Positions 52,807 through 64,000 of a stretch of 64,000 bases of DNA are shown one piece after another. The notes beneath the pieces were generated by a model. That model made no database searches, was not told the origin of the DNA, and was given only the letters and a program-made list of their open reading frames with translations. Location: the NCBI GenBank assembly GCA_001414485.1, contig LLEY01000186.1, forward strand, positions 1 through 64,000, written 5' to 3'. Each line of letters starts with the position of its first letter. Position 1 is the stretch's first letter. The translations under genes and the position numbers were made by a program. Source of the stretch: Calycina herbarum. Its lineage: Eukaryota > Ascomycota > Leotiomycetes > Helotiales > Pezizellaceae.

Positions 52807-54471
52807 ATGGTCTCCCTCTGGGGCAGCAAAGATGGCGAGGAGAATAGAGATAACGCCACTACCCCGCAAAATGGAGCAAATGGAGCCAATGGAGCATCAA
52901 GCAATCATCAACCTCACAACCCAGAGCCAGATGAACGAACGCAATTGCTTCCGCCCGCACATCACGAAGGATTCTTAAGTCCCGATGATCCTGCTGTAAG
53001 TTCAAATTATCCCAAGATGCTTTATCAATTGCTCATCGAATAAAAGGTCACCCCATATAACCTCTGGTCCGTCCGCTTCACGCGATACTTTACAGTCCTT
53101 TTTGCTGTAATTACCTTCCTCTGGTGGGCTCTACTGCTGGTTTCTATATTCGTGAGCCCACCGGGAATGCACTCCCGCGGTTCCGGCTTCTTCGATTTCT
53201 CGTATACGACTTTGACATTGGGTTTACTTTTGGTCGTCCTACTGTTCTTCTCCACGCCATCCACTGCTACTCAAGTGACATGTCTAATTATCAGTGTGGT
53301 ATTGCTGGTCGATATGATCATGATTGTCTCGATAACTCGACTTCGTACCGAGGAAGGCTGGGTCGGAATTACAAGTTGTGTTTGGGCACTTCTCATGTCC
53401 TTATGGGCCATCTCAACAGACAGACTCGTTACATGGGGCAAACATGAAGAGGAGGAACGTCTCACTGGCCGTCAGGAAACCCGTCGTACAGTTGGAGAAT
53501 GGTTTGCCGTCCTAGCATCAACAATCATTCTCATTGGTGTCGCTGTCATCGGTGTCCTTCTCACAGCAACATTAATCCTCCGAGCTCGCGACGCATCTCT
53601 CGCACCACCAGGAGAAAGATACTATGTCGACGGAGACAAATATCAAATCCACATCTTCTGCGAAGGCAACACCACCGATTCCAAAGGCAGAAAAACACCC
53701 ACAGTCCTCTTCGAAGCAGGCGAAGGTCCCTTCGCAGGAGGAATGAACCAAGTAGCCATGAGCGCCCTCACAAACGGAAGTATAAACAGATACTGCTACT
53801 CCGACCGTCCAGGTCTCGGCTGGTCCGACAACGCACCCTCCCCCTTCTCCGCAGGAATGGCAGCAGATGTCCTTTCTGAAGCTCTAGCTCGTGCAGGCGA
53901 AGAAGGACCATTCATCCTAGCCAGTCAAGGGATTGGCAGTATCTACAGTCGTGTATTCTCCTCCCGCCACGGTCGAGACGTCAAAGGCATACTTCTCATC
54001 GACCCCCTTCACGAAGACCTCCTTTACCGAATCGGCTCTCCCAGTAGAGGGTTTCTTCTCTGGGCCTGGGGCATAATCTCTCCTCTCGGACTTGACCGTA
54101 ATTTGGCAGCCATTCTCAAAGGGCGTACTCGCGAAGATCGGGTCTTTGGACGTTCCTCTTATCAAGGGGGGAAATACATCAAAGCTAAACTCCAGGAATC
54201 CCTTGTTGCCAATAGCCTTACGAAGAATGAAGTTAGTAGCGCAAGAAATATTCAGAAAGAGAGGACTCCACTGGCGGTTATCAGTTCAGGAATTAGTGTG
54301 CGCACTGATACGGAATGGGAGAAGAAACAGAGGGATTTGACGCATTTGACGAGGAACCTTGTTAGTTGGGATATTGTGAATAAGGCGCCTTCGGAGGTTT
54401 GGAGGACGTTTGAGGGGAGGGAGATGATTGAGAGAAGGTTGAAGGAGTTGGTTGTCCAGGGAACAAAGTAA
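52807..54471 (+). CDS. DUF2417 membrane protein with alpha/beta-hydrolase domain
   Basis: Exons 52807-52995 and 53047-54471, 537 aa. A hydrophilic Asn/Gly-rich leader is followed by YNLWSVRFTRYFTVLFAVITFLWWALLLVSIF. Three to four further membrane helices follow (TLTLGLLLVVLLFF, VTCLIISVVLLVDMIMIVSI, WFAVLASTIILIGVAVIGVLLTATLIL). After the last helix comes a hydrolase-like fold: RYYVDGDKYQIHIFCEG, VLFEAGEGPFAGG, RYCYSDRPGLGWSDN (the pattern near the oxyanion region) and FILASQGIGSIYSRVF in the nucleophile-elbow position. In the last, ASQGIGS departs from the usual GxSxG. Fungal homologues are often labelled mitochondrial integral membrane protein, without a proven activity. The 51-nt intron has a GTAAGT donor and an unusual AAAAG acceptor, but the frame is continuous only when spliced. 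Confidence 0.87.
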
Positions 54472-57400
54472 TGGTTGGTAGAAGGATCATGGGAGGTGTA
54501 TGAACGGTTTGCTTCTCATTTTTGCATTCTCTTCTTATTCCTCTTCTTCTTCCTATCTTGGGTACTATATATAGTCTTTTGCATAAGCCCGGTGCTGGTT
54601 GGACTGGGATCTCGTATTTCTTTTGGTAGTTGGGAGGGAAATGGCGGGCGGCAAATTTTACGATGTACATGTCTTTCACTAGTTAATTCATAGCCTTCTT
54701 TGCTATCACATGATACGATGGTCTTTCGCTATTGCCTGAGATATGAAGCGATTTACCTGTAATTCTCCCGGCAGTGTTTTTGGGGGTGCCATCTTTCGCC
54801 GCCTCTCTTCCATTTAAATCCCGTCCACTCCTTTTATGCTTCCCATTCTCACCAAGTCCTCTTGCTAGAACTTGGATTTACGCTTCTCCCGCCGATGTTA
54901 TCTCATACAACTGATGCGAGCTAGTGATTCTTCTATTTTGCACCTAGAAGGTATTCTCTATCAATCATATGTGAGCTTCCCCAAGCTATCGTCTGGACTC
55001 TGGAATTATATGAATTTCTTTCGACGGTAGGGTGGAATTCGACGGTAATTTGTCCTCATAGGGGTTCGGGTTCGTGGTATGAGGGAGAAATGAGCGGAGA
55101 TGTTTTAGAGTTGCTACCAGTCTTAAGATGAAAAGGAGTGTTTGGAACGCTCAACTGGTTATGATTTTAGTCTTAAACCCAAGCTCCATCTAAACAACCC
55201 CGAGCCACTGCACGTCCTTTCTGTGGATAGTAAGAAGAAGATTCAATACTTTTCCTCAAGCTGACAAGGGGGTTAAGTGAGGGAAGAAGGATATTTGATA
55301 GCTTCTGAAAACCCTTAAGACTTGGATGACTAGCGCTAATCTAAAGAAGTACACTTGGGACTACGGTTAAAGTCAGGTCGGGGGAAATGAAATAAAGTTC
55401 ACCTCAAGCAGCTTCCAAAGTCCACGGATATATCACTGAAAATCATCAAGAGAATTAAGGGCAAGGGCAGAACCACTCAAACTATCGAGTTCATTTGGAC
55501 AGTGGCTAAGAACTCGACGGTAACTCAAGATAGTACTTCATCTAATTGAATTCAAAGTCTTATAGAACACTGAATCTTAGAATTATCACAGAGAACTCGA
55601 GACAGTAGCTGAAGGATTGTTTACTTGTGTAAAGAACAGGAGATTCTGTTGTGAGAAGTTGAGGGTATAGTGGTATTTCTCGATTTGGGTCGAGAGTCCT
55701 TTTATTTGTAGTGATAGCTTGTGAGAGGGTTGGAGTTAAGCTCTGGTTATCCGAAGAGCGAAGATATAAAGTGAGTCTGAGGCATCTGGGATATAAGCGA
55801 GATGGAGAAGGGCTGATAGATGTTATAAATAGTTCTGTCCTTTTGTTATATTTTGGAAGAGGGTTGTTAGTATGACTTAAGGTCATAAAACTAGTACCTA
55901 AACTGGTGCTCAAAGTGGTGTGTTATTCTTATATGTCTTATCTAAGAGTAGCTACGTAGGTCCTTCTTATATAGCCCTTTCCTCACGTGAACTAGCTACA
56001 AATTAGTATTCACCTGAAACGACAGGGGTATTACTCTTTGAAATTTGCTGCCAGATTATTTGAGTACAAGGAGCTTATAGTCTCTGCCTGGACCTGAATT
56101 AGTTGATAACGTGTTGCCAGAAAGGCAAACACTTTAGCCCATTTCTTAACTGTACTACAGTAAGATGTATAGCATAACAGGTATGTAAAGACTACTTTGA
56201 GGCATCCTATCTTCGAAGAAGTAAATAACCTCAAGTAATCAAAGTGTGGTGTAGATTGTCATAACCGGTTTTACTTTGAACTATTATTTTCATCTACTTA
56301 CACTTTCAACTCTTAAATCTCATCCCAATTTCTACATACACCTCAATAAAATCCGACACCCATCTCTCTCCAGGGAGCAGGAAACGGGCGGAGGGGATGA
56401 TGGCTTAAACTGCTATTTTTCCTAGCGACTTGCTCGCATTCCTCTCTGGGAACAGAAATTTATAAACTACTATACGTCAAGCAGAAACAAACACCACACA
56501 TGAGACAGTACCTAAAAACCGGCGATTGAGGCGACTTCAAGAGCTGGTATACTTTATTCACGAATTATAGAACTGACTAATAATAGTTACTGCTTTAGAG
56601 TAATAATTAATTAATATAGTAACTTTAGCTATTAAATTACATTACCCGAGAAGCTTTAGGTCAAGTAAGTTAAGCAAAGAAAGTTCCTCTATTTCCAAGA
56701 GGAAATAGAGGATATAGTGTTCAAAAAATCATCTAGGTAATAATTACTTGATTTGAATATCCAAGAATATTTAGATTAACTAAATTAATTATATAAATCC
56801 ATTGAAGTGTCTAGAGTACTAGGTACTTATCCAAGTAACATATACTTTAACACAATTACTTAAAAAGTCAAGAACAACTCAGTAAAACAGAACCTAGACC
56901 TTTCGTATATTTTGCACCTATTTAAGTATATGTCTAGACAGAAAGAGTCAATTCCTATTCCAAGCTCCAACTCCAATCATAACCCTCAACCCCCTAGTCG
57001 TATAGTATCCCAATCCATTTCCAACCCCATAAAAAAAAAGCCTTCATCCATAAACGCGTCAGTCCCCCTCCAAATAAACACAGCTCCCTTCGCCGAACCT
57101 CTCCTCTCGTGCTCTCTCTCCAAACCTTGCTCAAGTCAGTGCCAATCCCAGAGCCAACGCTGAACCAAACAGTAGCAAATAAAACATCAATCACACCACC
57201 AAAAGAGATCTAGTCTTGAACCTTGTAGCCTACAAGGGCTACTCTTGAACCACGACACCTTCTACCAAAAATATACAAAAAAAGCTAAGTTACTGTCGAA
57301 TCCGAATTTACCTTCGTTTCCATTCCCTTTCTATCTCACAAGCTCCCTCGGAACACACCAGCAAACTTTTCGCATAAACTTTTAACACCCACGATAAGCT

Positions 57401-57895
57401 AAATCTATCAAGTTCTTTCTCTCCCATGCTGATCTGCAGCCATATAGTTGGCGATACTTTCGAGAATAATAGTATGCTGGCTATAAAAAAATGATAAGTA
57501 ATTAGAGCACTTAATATATAAAGTGACTCGTTCCAATAAGCAAGGAACGAACATTGGAGCATGTAAAAAACCAGGTCATCTCAGGAAATTAATTTGCCTT
57601 TCTCTCTTCTCTTCTCTTAGCATTATCATGAATTCATTCATATACAGATCCATCCCTCGTAACCACGCCAATCCCAAGTGACTTTTTCCAAATTTATCAA
57701 AACTCCAATGTCCCATGAAGCATAACCATAAAATCATGCATGTCCTTATGCGCCTTCGTTCCCAAATGCATCGATTATTCATACAACACCCCAAGATCTC
57801 ATGCCCCTAGAAACACCATTACCATGCATTCTTCATTCATTAAACCGCACTCCCATTGTCAAGGTCTCGTCTCCTTGATCGTTCCCCGTTACACT
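54472..57895. other. 3.4 kb gene-free, partly AT-rich spacer
   Basis: The first 250 bp are the 3' UTR of the DUF2417 gene. The short phrase TCGACGGTA recurs at 55021, 55040 and 55514. From about 55900 the sequence becomes AT-rich. A perfect 12-bp hairpin is at 56685-56712. Open frames are short and overlap on both strands. I see no gene, tRNA or rRNA. Confidence 0.5.
56685..56712. repeat. Perfect 12-bp hairpin, AAGA loop
   Basis: TCCTCTATTTCC (56685-56696), loop AAGA, GGAAATAGAGGA (56701-56712). The stem is without mismatch and the loop is four bases, in AT-rich gene-free DNA. It could act as a fold in RNA, or be the core of a decayed palindromic element. Confidence 0.7.
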
Positions 57896-59408
57896 TTACT
57901 TTGCATGAGAAACAATCTCAGCAAAGACGTCGTCGGGAATCTTCTTGACAATGGAGAGAGTGACTTCGATGATTGTCTCTGCTACCAGTGGAGGAAAGGA
58001 CCTCAGGATTTTCGTAGGACTGAAATCACCAGTTAGCCAAAAATTCCAGACACTCGGAATAACAGAATCCAGAAGCATACCTAGGCGAACTCAAAATCGA
58101 ATTCCTCAAAATTACCAGCTGCGCAACAATGCACAAAATATTCAAATGCGCCCCATACGCAAACAGAAAATCCCAAAGTCGCAAAACCTGTGGCAGAGGC
58201 GGGGTACAAGCACACAAAGTAAGAACCGAAGGGAAAGCATAAATCTCAGCACTCATCCCCTTCCCAATAAGGTATAAACTCAATTTCGGATCCACGATAG
58301 CAAGTACTTTATCCACAAGAGCTAGACCTTTATGTACTCCATCCATGGCCCCGCGGACATAGCCCGGACATTCGGTGGTGATGAATTTATGAAATGCGAC
58401 GAAGGCTTCTGCTTCGCTGCGAGCGGCATAGAGGAAGGGTGCTGCGAGGACATTCATTCCTTGGACGTAGGTTCCTGGTTCGGAACCACCTGTGTCTGAA
58501 CCTTCTGTTGTTAAGGTTAGAGCTCGAGCTCTAGATTTCATCGGGGCGGAGGATTGTAATTCGGGACTTCCTTGTATATTCGCGGTATGTGTGAGTTTCC
58601 CTGCTTTCACCAAGCTTGCGGCTCGTTCTTCTTTCGCATCGTGCAGTTTCCAGGCTACGGCGTTGAGGAGACGGATGAGACTTGCTTCGCTGACTCGACG
58701 GCGGAAGAGGGGGTCTGTAGCTAGGGTTCGGAAGGTGTCGTTGCGGATTTTGGAGTAGGCGGGGGAAGCACCGCGGTGGATGAGGGCGAGGTAGGAATCG
58801 GTTTCTAGGACGGGGGCGTTAAGGAGGATAAGCCAGACGTAGATTCGCAGGGCGGACTGTGTTTGTCAATATTATATTTCCAGTTGGGAAGCAGAATACT
58901 TACCATGCCATCAGAATCGCTCTTAATACCCTGGCCCAGTATCTTTAATCTTGTGCTTTCTAATGCGCCGACTAGATCTCCATCCGGTGGACCCTCTCGT
59001 ATTAATTTATCTAGAGACAGAGCATCTGCGGCAATGGGCCTCTTATTCGATACTGGTCTCCTACCAGCTGCGCCCAAATTCGGTGGTATCATGTTCGTCG
59101 CATCGCTATTTGATCTGCCTCGACTATGGTGTTGATGCGCGGAGGTATTATTCGCGGGCGATTGTGTTCGTTGGAGGGCTTGTTTATGTTGTTGTGTAAT
59201 TAACGAAGGCTGGGAATTATTCGATTGACCTAAGGTATGCGCTGATTGAAGTCTGCGCAGAGCTCGATGTGTCCTTGGAAGAGTTAGCAAGCTTCTTTGC
59301 GATGCGATATGGTGTTTATAGGTAGACGTACCTTGGACTTGGTGGGTCTTGAATTCTGGTTGTTGGAGGGGGAAGTTTGGGGATGTTTTCAAAAGCAAAG
59401 CCCGACAT
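57896..59408 (-). CDS. BUB2: Spindle-checkpoint GAP subunit Bub2 (TBC domain)
   Basis: Exons on the minus strand are 59408-59332, 59273-58904, 58856-58081 and 58019-57896, giving 448 aa. The start MSGFAFENIPKLPPP lies in a different frame from a long read-through frame. Only removal of the 58-nt intron at 59274-59331 (GTACGT...GCTAAC...CCAAG) joins it to THRALRRLQSAHTLGQ. The TBC domain follows: LDKLIREGPPDGDLVGALESTRLKILGQGIK, SALRIYVWLILLNAP, TYVQGMNVLAAPFLYA, VDPKLSLYLIGKGMSAEIYAFPSVLTL and VLRLWDFLFAYGAH, ending VFAEIVSHAK. Bub2 with Bfa1 is the GAP for Tem1 in the mitotic exit or septation network. The arginine finger region is not obvious here: the IxxDxxR motif of active TBC proteins is not seen and YAFP stands near the YxQ glutamine site. 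The rest of the family match is good. Confidence 0.9.
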
Positions 59409-62400
59409 GGTTGCGACACAAGCAAGTTGCTGGGATGTATGGGTGGTGCTGGTGTTGCATCTGCTGAGGATAAAAATGAGAAGTTGTTGGTATAGTAACT
59501 TGCTAATAGTGAGGTTTGGGTCAAGTGACGTCTGTTATGGGGATGGAAAGTATATTTCACTTGAGTTGCCCGCACGAGCCGCTCCACGCGGCGCGTTTTT
59601 GGTGTGAATGCGGGGTGGTTGGGAAGAATTTCACTTAAGGTAGAAATTTGAAAGGTTATCTGTCAGCACATATTTGATTACAGGTTCATGAAATCATTTT
59701 AGATCCAAGATTGCATATAGGATCCATTTTCTCCATTCAAGCCCAGAGTGGATTAAATTTGATATCACGTGTATCAACTGACACGTGATACACTCTCCTG
59801 GACTGGTGAAGATTGAATCTGAATCATTGTAAATACTTGTAGTCTTATTTTGTTTACAAAATCTAGGGTTTCTGTAAAGACTCATCATCTCTCTTCCTAC
59901 TTTAGTATTTCTGATCAGATGAATCATTTCTCCACATTCTCCCTTGTCTCGGCTCTCGTTCACTGGCCTCCAATCCCGCAAGCTGGAATCTCGATTATCG
60001 TGAGAGACATCCTGCCTTCTATTGGAGGAGTTCAGGATTTCCGGACTTGAGATGTTGGAGTCGTATCAAAAGGCACAGTGGTCTAACCAACCAACCAACC
60101 AACCATACCAATGGACGAAATGGATGCCGAATGAGGAATATCCGATCACGAATTCTGGGAAGAGAAAGAGAATCTCTTTAAATAAAGTAGATCATTTCCG
60201 GGTTTTCAATAACGTAAGAAACGCCCATTCGTTCGACAGAAGCCCCTCTTGAGATTACACAACTATCTCAAGCCGATCTTATCTCAGTCGCAAGAAAGTG
60301 GGAATATGTCACCACTTGGAGATCTTCATCTTCAACAATTCCTTTGTTCCAGACGACGCCACAGACGAAGCTTAAGAATTCTAAGCGAAGTTTAACATCA
60401 CCTCATAAACCCTAAAACCACTAGGAAATTACTCGGAATCAAAGAAGCTTGGAGAGGAGGAAAGATTTGGGAATCTCCTCAGTCCAAGGCTTGAGCTCTT
60501 GAAATAAAAGTATTTCCCCAAGCTAGAACAGGCCAGCCAGCCTTATGGAAAGTTCGTGTTGATATGCTCACTGGTCGTTGAAATGATTCAAGAGTGGAGC
60601 CGAAAATGATGTGCTAATGGGCGTTTTTGCCTGCATATTTCATCATTTTGGGGGGCTCCTATTGGCTATGTGGTAACGGAGAAGCGAACAAGCTCGGTTT
60701 GCCCCGAGGGGGGGTTGCGGCGGTTCGGGAAGGCTGCAAGGTCAAGAGTCAAGACCCCTCAAGACCCCTCCAAGATTTGTCCTATCGAGACGAGATTGGA
60801 CTCTTTCGAGAATATCAATGTCTTGTTTGCAGCGTAGAATGTGAGCTCAATGACCTCAATTGACTTGGAAAATGGGTCCTGGTTCGAATACGGAATGCGG
60901 AATGGCATTGCGATTGAGATTGTAGATCCTGCTACAATCAGTTTGCCTATACGATGTTATCGTTGGGACCTTACGGATTGGTCGAGATTTGACCGTTTAG
61001 GGAGTTGGAGGTTGAAGGCGGTTTTGGTGTGTTGGTAGAGGCAGGCAGGTGTTTGACTGCTTACCAAAATATGACGTGTTTGATAAAGAGCTAGATCCCT
61101 GGGCAGCTGTAACAAATGTCTGGGTGACGACTGCCATATGTTGTTGTTCGGAGGCTGAAGATAATAATCAACCAATATCGTGTTGTTTTCCGATCTGGGA
61201 TTTCTCCGTTTTGCTGCTGGCCAAACTTCCTGACTCGCGGATTTCGGATGGGAACTTGACCTGCAATAGGTCACGCCTCTCTCTAAACTCTCCCGCGCTT
61301 CTAGCGATTAGTTCATTGTCGGTGATTTCCATGATTTGGATGAGAGTTGTGTGTTGGAGTTCGAGCAGTTCCATTGACGTGCCCAGGTGAAATGGCGTGC
61401 GCGCTAGGCCTCGGCTAGCGAGATGGTTTTCGCGTTTTAGCGGGTTCCTCTCTGCCTGTCAATCCACACTGACGTTTATCAACTGAGATCGCAAACAGTT
61501 CCCACCTATCTGGTATCCTCTGGCTATTGCATGTCTAATGCTGACCCGGAAGAGAAGCGTAAGTCGCATACGGGGATGGTCGAGGAACCTTGGCTGTTCT
61601 GCACTGTGCTTTGCCGCTCCATGTCCAACCAGTCAGCCAAACCCACTCCTCTGTCTATCCCTCTTGTCAACTCTTCTCTCTTTCCTTTTTGCACACTTGC
61701 TTGAGCATTCATCGTCCCTCCAAGCACCCCCAAAGCAGAAGGAGATCACCTCAACACTTGTCTCTTAACATCACATAAGAGACCATCTTTTCGATACTCG
61801 TAGTCCCTCGCCAAACCACCTTTCTGTGTCTCCCCCAACCTCCACACCAGTTCAGTTTCACCACGTCAACTCTACACTCTAGACCACGCCTCCAAGGTCT
61901 CAAAAACACACCACCGACCACTTCGCATCGACGCCCAACTCACTGGAAAGTCAGCCTCGACTCCATATCTCGAACCAGCCCACTGGAACGGGAGATCATC
62001 AGCAGCCGTACGGGTACTGCACACGGTACCACAAAGTATTTCTAGCCAGATCCAGAAAAAGGTCACGAAGTCCTTCTCGCAGGGTCCGGTCCAAACGATC
62101 AATCCCCGTCCTCCATGTGAGCATTTCCACATCCATACATATAACTTCGTATTGCACCATTTCCACCCCCTGCCCTCCACGCTACCTTTTCAAAAACACT
62201 CTGGTCCCGTGCCTTTTATTACCATAACCAAACCTCCATTCGTCTGCTTTCTTTCCTTTTCCTCTTGTAGTTCAAGTCAATATCCCAATGGTCTCGTCTC
62301 GCCAACAGCCTGTGCCATATCAAGCGTTGCGCGGCTATTGAATTATCCTGCCCCCGGCTCCTGCTATCCTCCCCCTAGTCCCTCAGACAAATCACCATCG

Positions 62401-62879
62401 TCCATTCCAAGCACGCAATTTATTGGTGGCGGTCCTCATCCTAGACCCCCGAGTCCATTGCTGCCACACTTCCCCAGACCGCACCATTATCAGCTGCTAG
62501 CTGCTAGTGAGCCAAACTCTGACTGGCATCTCTTAGACTTTTGGCCGTTTTTGCTTTTCTCGCCCAGCCTTTGAAGAAGCGGAGTTCTTGCCTAGCCACG
62601 CGGGAAGACCCTTCGATCATTACCGTGCCCGCCTCCTTGGTACTCTAACTCGGACGCTCCTCGACCCTAGGCGAGTTCTCCTTTGAGAGTATATGAGTGT
62701 CGTGCTCCCGTCGCCTCCAAGATCTTCCAAGTCCTTGGTACTCACATTTGGCAATCTGCAGTCTCCCAATCCCTTTCACGGCAGTTTCCCACGTGGACGA
62801 CGACAACCAGTCAGCGGTATCACCTCATCCTCGACTTGGAGTAATACGATCTAGGCCACACCACCTCACCAAACTCAAC
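59409..62879. other. 3.5 kb divergent spacer
   Basis: This runs from the BUB2 start to the sulfate permease start. It contains a paired CACGTG palindrome (59763-59790) and a CCAA microsatellite at about 60087-60105. Scattered short frames are not convincing. From about 61600 to 62879 the sequence is pyrimidine- and CA-rich, compatible with a long promoter or leader for the permease gene. Small frames there (for example 62152-62574) could be uORFs but show no recognisable protein. Confidence 0.5.
59763..59790. promoter_or_regulatory. Paired CACGTG inverted repeat
   Basis: TATCACGTGT (59763-59772) and ACACGTGATA (59781-59790) form a perfect 10-bp inverted repeat with an 8-bp centre. Each arm holds CACGTG, the site of bHLH factors such as Cbf1-type proteins. 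It is 355 bp upstream of the BUB2 start. Confidence 0.6.
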
Positions 62880-63955
62880 ATGGCAGCCAGGGTTGGCCAT
62901 GGGCTTGCCAAAGTGCTCGGCATAAAGCTTCATTACCGCAATGAGCTCAGTGAGGAAATTCGCCGTGGGGAGTCGGTATTCTCCTCCCAGACTGCCGGGA
63001 CCTATGTGGAGGAGGAGCCAAGAAGTATTGAATGGGTGCAAGATACGATCCCAAGTGGTCCGGAATTGATCGAATATGGCAAATCACTCTTCCCATTTCT
63101 TCACTGGATTGGCTCCTACAATATTCAATGGCTCATTGGTGATCTCGTTGCTGGTGAGTTTTCTCTGAGAAATTCGTAACCACCATGGCCACACCATGCT
63201 AATCGTTCAACAGGTATCACCATTGGTGCTGTGGTTGTTCCCCAAGGAATGGCATATGCTGTTCTCGCAGGATTGAAACCCCAATACGGTCTCTACTCTT
63301 CGTTCATGGGTGTACTTGTTTACTGGTTTTTCGCTACCTCCAAAGATATCACCATCGGTGTAAGTCCGCACTCATCACATCTCGAGTGACCTCTAACATC
63401 CTGTGTAGCCTGTCGCTGTCATGTCAACCTTGGTTGGCCAGATTGTTGCTAGAGCAGCAAAAACCCACCCAAAATTGGAAGGCCATGTTCTAGCCTCATC
63501 TTTAGCTGTCATTGCTGGATGTATCATCACTGCCATCGGACTTTTGCGTGTTGGATGGATTGTCGACTTGATTCCCTTGGTCTCCATCTCCGCTTTCATG
63601 ACTGGATCTGCCATCAGCATTGCAGTTGGCCAGGTTCCAGCCTTGATGGGTATTGCTAAACCCGGTTTTGACCCCAGAGGTGTTACATACAAGGTCTTCA
63701 TTGACACTCTAAGATACCTCCCAAGAACCAAACTGGACGCAGCAATGGGTCTCACTGCCTTAACGATGCTATACCTCATTAGATTCGCCTGCACTTTCAT
63801 GGCCAAGAAGCAGCCACATCGCCAAAAGACATATTTCTTCATTTCAACTCTTCGCACCGCCTTTGTTATTTTGCTATATACCATGATCAGTTGGTTGGTA
63901 AACCGCCACCATCGTGCGAAGCCTCTTTTCAAGATTCTCTTAACCGTCCCCCGAG
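62880..63955 (+). CDS. SulP-family sulfate permease, 3' part beyond window
   Basis: Exons 62880-63153, 63214-63359 and 63409-63955. The next donor (GAG|GTTTGT at 63956) puts the window end inside an intron. The visible 322 residues include the N-terminal leader, then [37 protein letters not shown] (the SulP signature). PVAVMSTLVGQIVARAA, the helix ASSLAVIAGCIITAIGLLRVGWIVDLIPLVSISAFMTGSAISIAVGQVP and KPLFKILLTVPRG follow. The start at 62880 (MAARVGHGLAKVLG) follows a CTCAACATGG context. Related fungal proteins (Sul1/Sul2, cys-14) are plasma-membrane sulfate transporters. The C-terminal membrane part and STAS domain are not in the window. Introns are 60 and 49 nt. Confidence 0.94.
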
Positions 63956-64000
63956 GTTTGTACAACACTGCCACCCTTTTAAAGGACCCCTACTGACACC

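Noticed and set aside
59332..59587. N-terminal extension of BUB2 in the long read-through frame
   Set aside because: It reads through a canonical 58-nt intron. The spliced start MSGFAFENIPKLPPP joins in frame and has a suitable ATG.
60841..61038. 65-codon plus-strand frame with normal-looking protein text
   Set aside because: Too short, no homology recognised, and no promoter or intron signals that would support it.
62152..62574. 140-codon frame upstream of the sulfate permease
   Set aside because: Pro/Ser/Cys-rich text typical of translated pyrimidine-rich leader. Kept only as a possible uORF region.
1..64000. CRISPR arrays, tRNA and rRNA genes
   Set aside because: No regular direct repeats with equal spacers. 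TTCGA-type T-loop sequences I checked (for example 29162, 29601, 60875) lack matching acceptor stems, and no rRNA segment was recognised. CRISPR is not expected in a fungal nuclear genome.

Overview
This is a 64 kb piece of a filamentous ascomycete nuclear genome. Genes lie on both strands and are separated by AT-richer spacers. Most are split by 45-110 nt introns with GTANGT donors, CTAAC/CTAAT branch sites and short branch-to-acceptor distances. Several proteins (DUF2417 membrane hydrolase, hybrid histidine kinase, GH125/Mug157, CSC1/OSCA channel, CYP52-like P450) are typical of Pezizomycotina. The style suggests Leotiomycetes, but I cannot fix the species by reading alone. All exon joins were read by eye from splice signals and frame continuity.

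Layout. At 0.8-5 kb lie RPB12, the Pol II assembly GTPase GPN1/Npa3, and a CWF19-type splicing factor that is divergent from Npa3 across 184 bp. An AT-rich, RIP-like tandem repeat follows at 5.8-6.2 kb. At 7.3-10.5 kb is a Tps3/Tsl1-like trehalose complex subunit with a degenerate phosphatase motif. A gene-free stretch with nested palindromes follows. At 13.6-15.5 kb is the AAA+ protein Pch2/TRIP13, two of whose introns are copies of each other. At 16.3-25.2 kb are a CSC1/OSCA-type channel, an F-box protein and a cytochrome P450. At 27.8-30.1 kb are a small basic protein gene and a decayed bZIP gene. At 31-38.3 kb are CCA tRNA nucleotidyltransferase, Trs85 and GH125 mannosidase. At 39.5-44.8 kb are Pol32, head to head with Rad18, and Chm7/CHMP7. 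At 45.5-46.7 kb is a zinc-type oxidoreductase pseudogene with four visible lesions. At 48-54.5 kb are the hybrid histidine kinase and the DUF2417 protein. At 57.9-59.4 kb is Bub2. The window ends inside a SulP sulfate permease gene.

Most genes are unrelated housekeeping neighbours, not a pathway cluster. The one functional pairing is the divergent Pol32/Rad18 pair: both act around PCNA in damage-tolerant DNA synthesis.

The most unusual signals are the paired homologous introns in pch2, which resemble introner-like elements and share motifs with small inverted-repeat elements elsewhere in the window. Others are the phased GCTTACT array upstream of RPB12, a 43-bp-arm inverted repeat at 16 kb, the nested palindromes with a 20-G tract at 11.8 kb, and the two pseudogenes.
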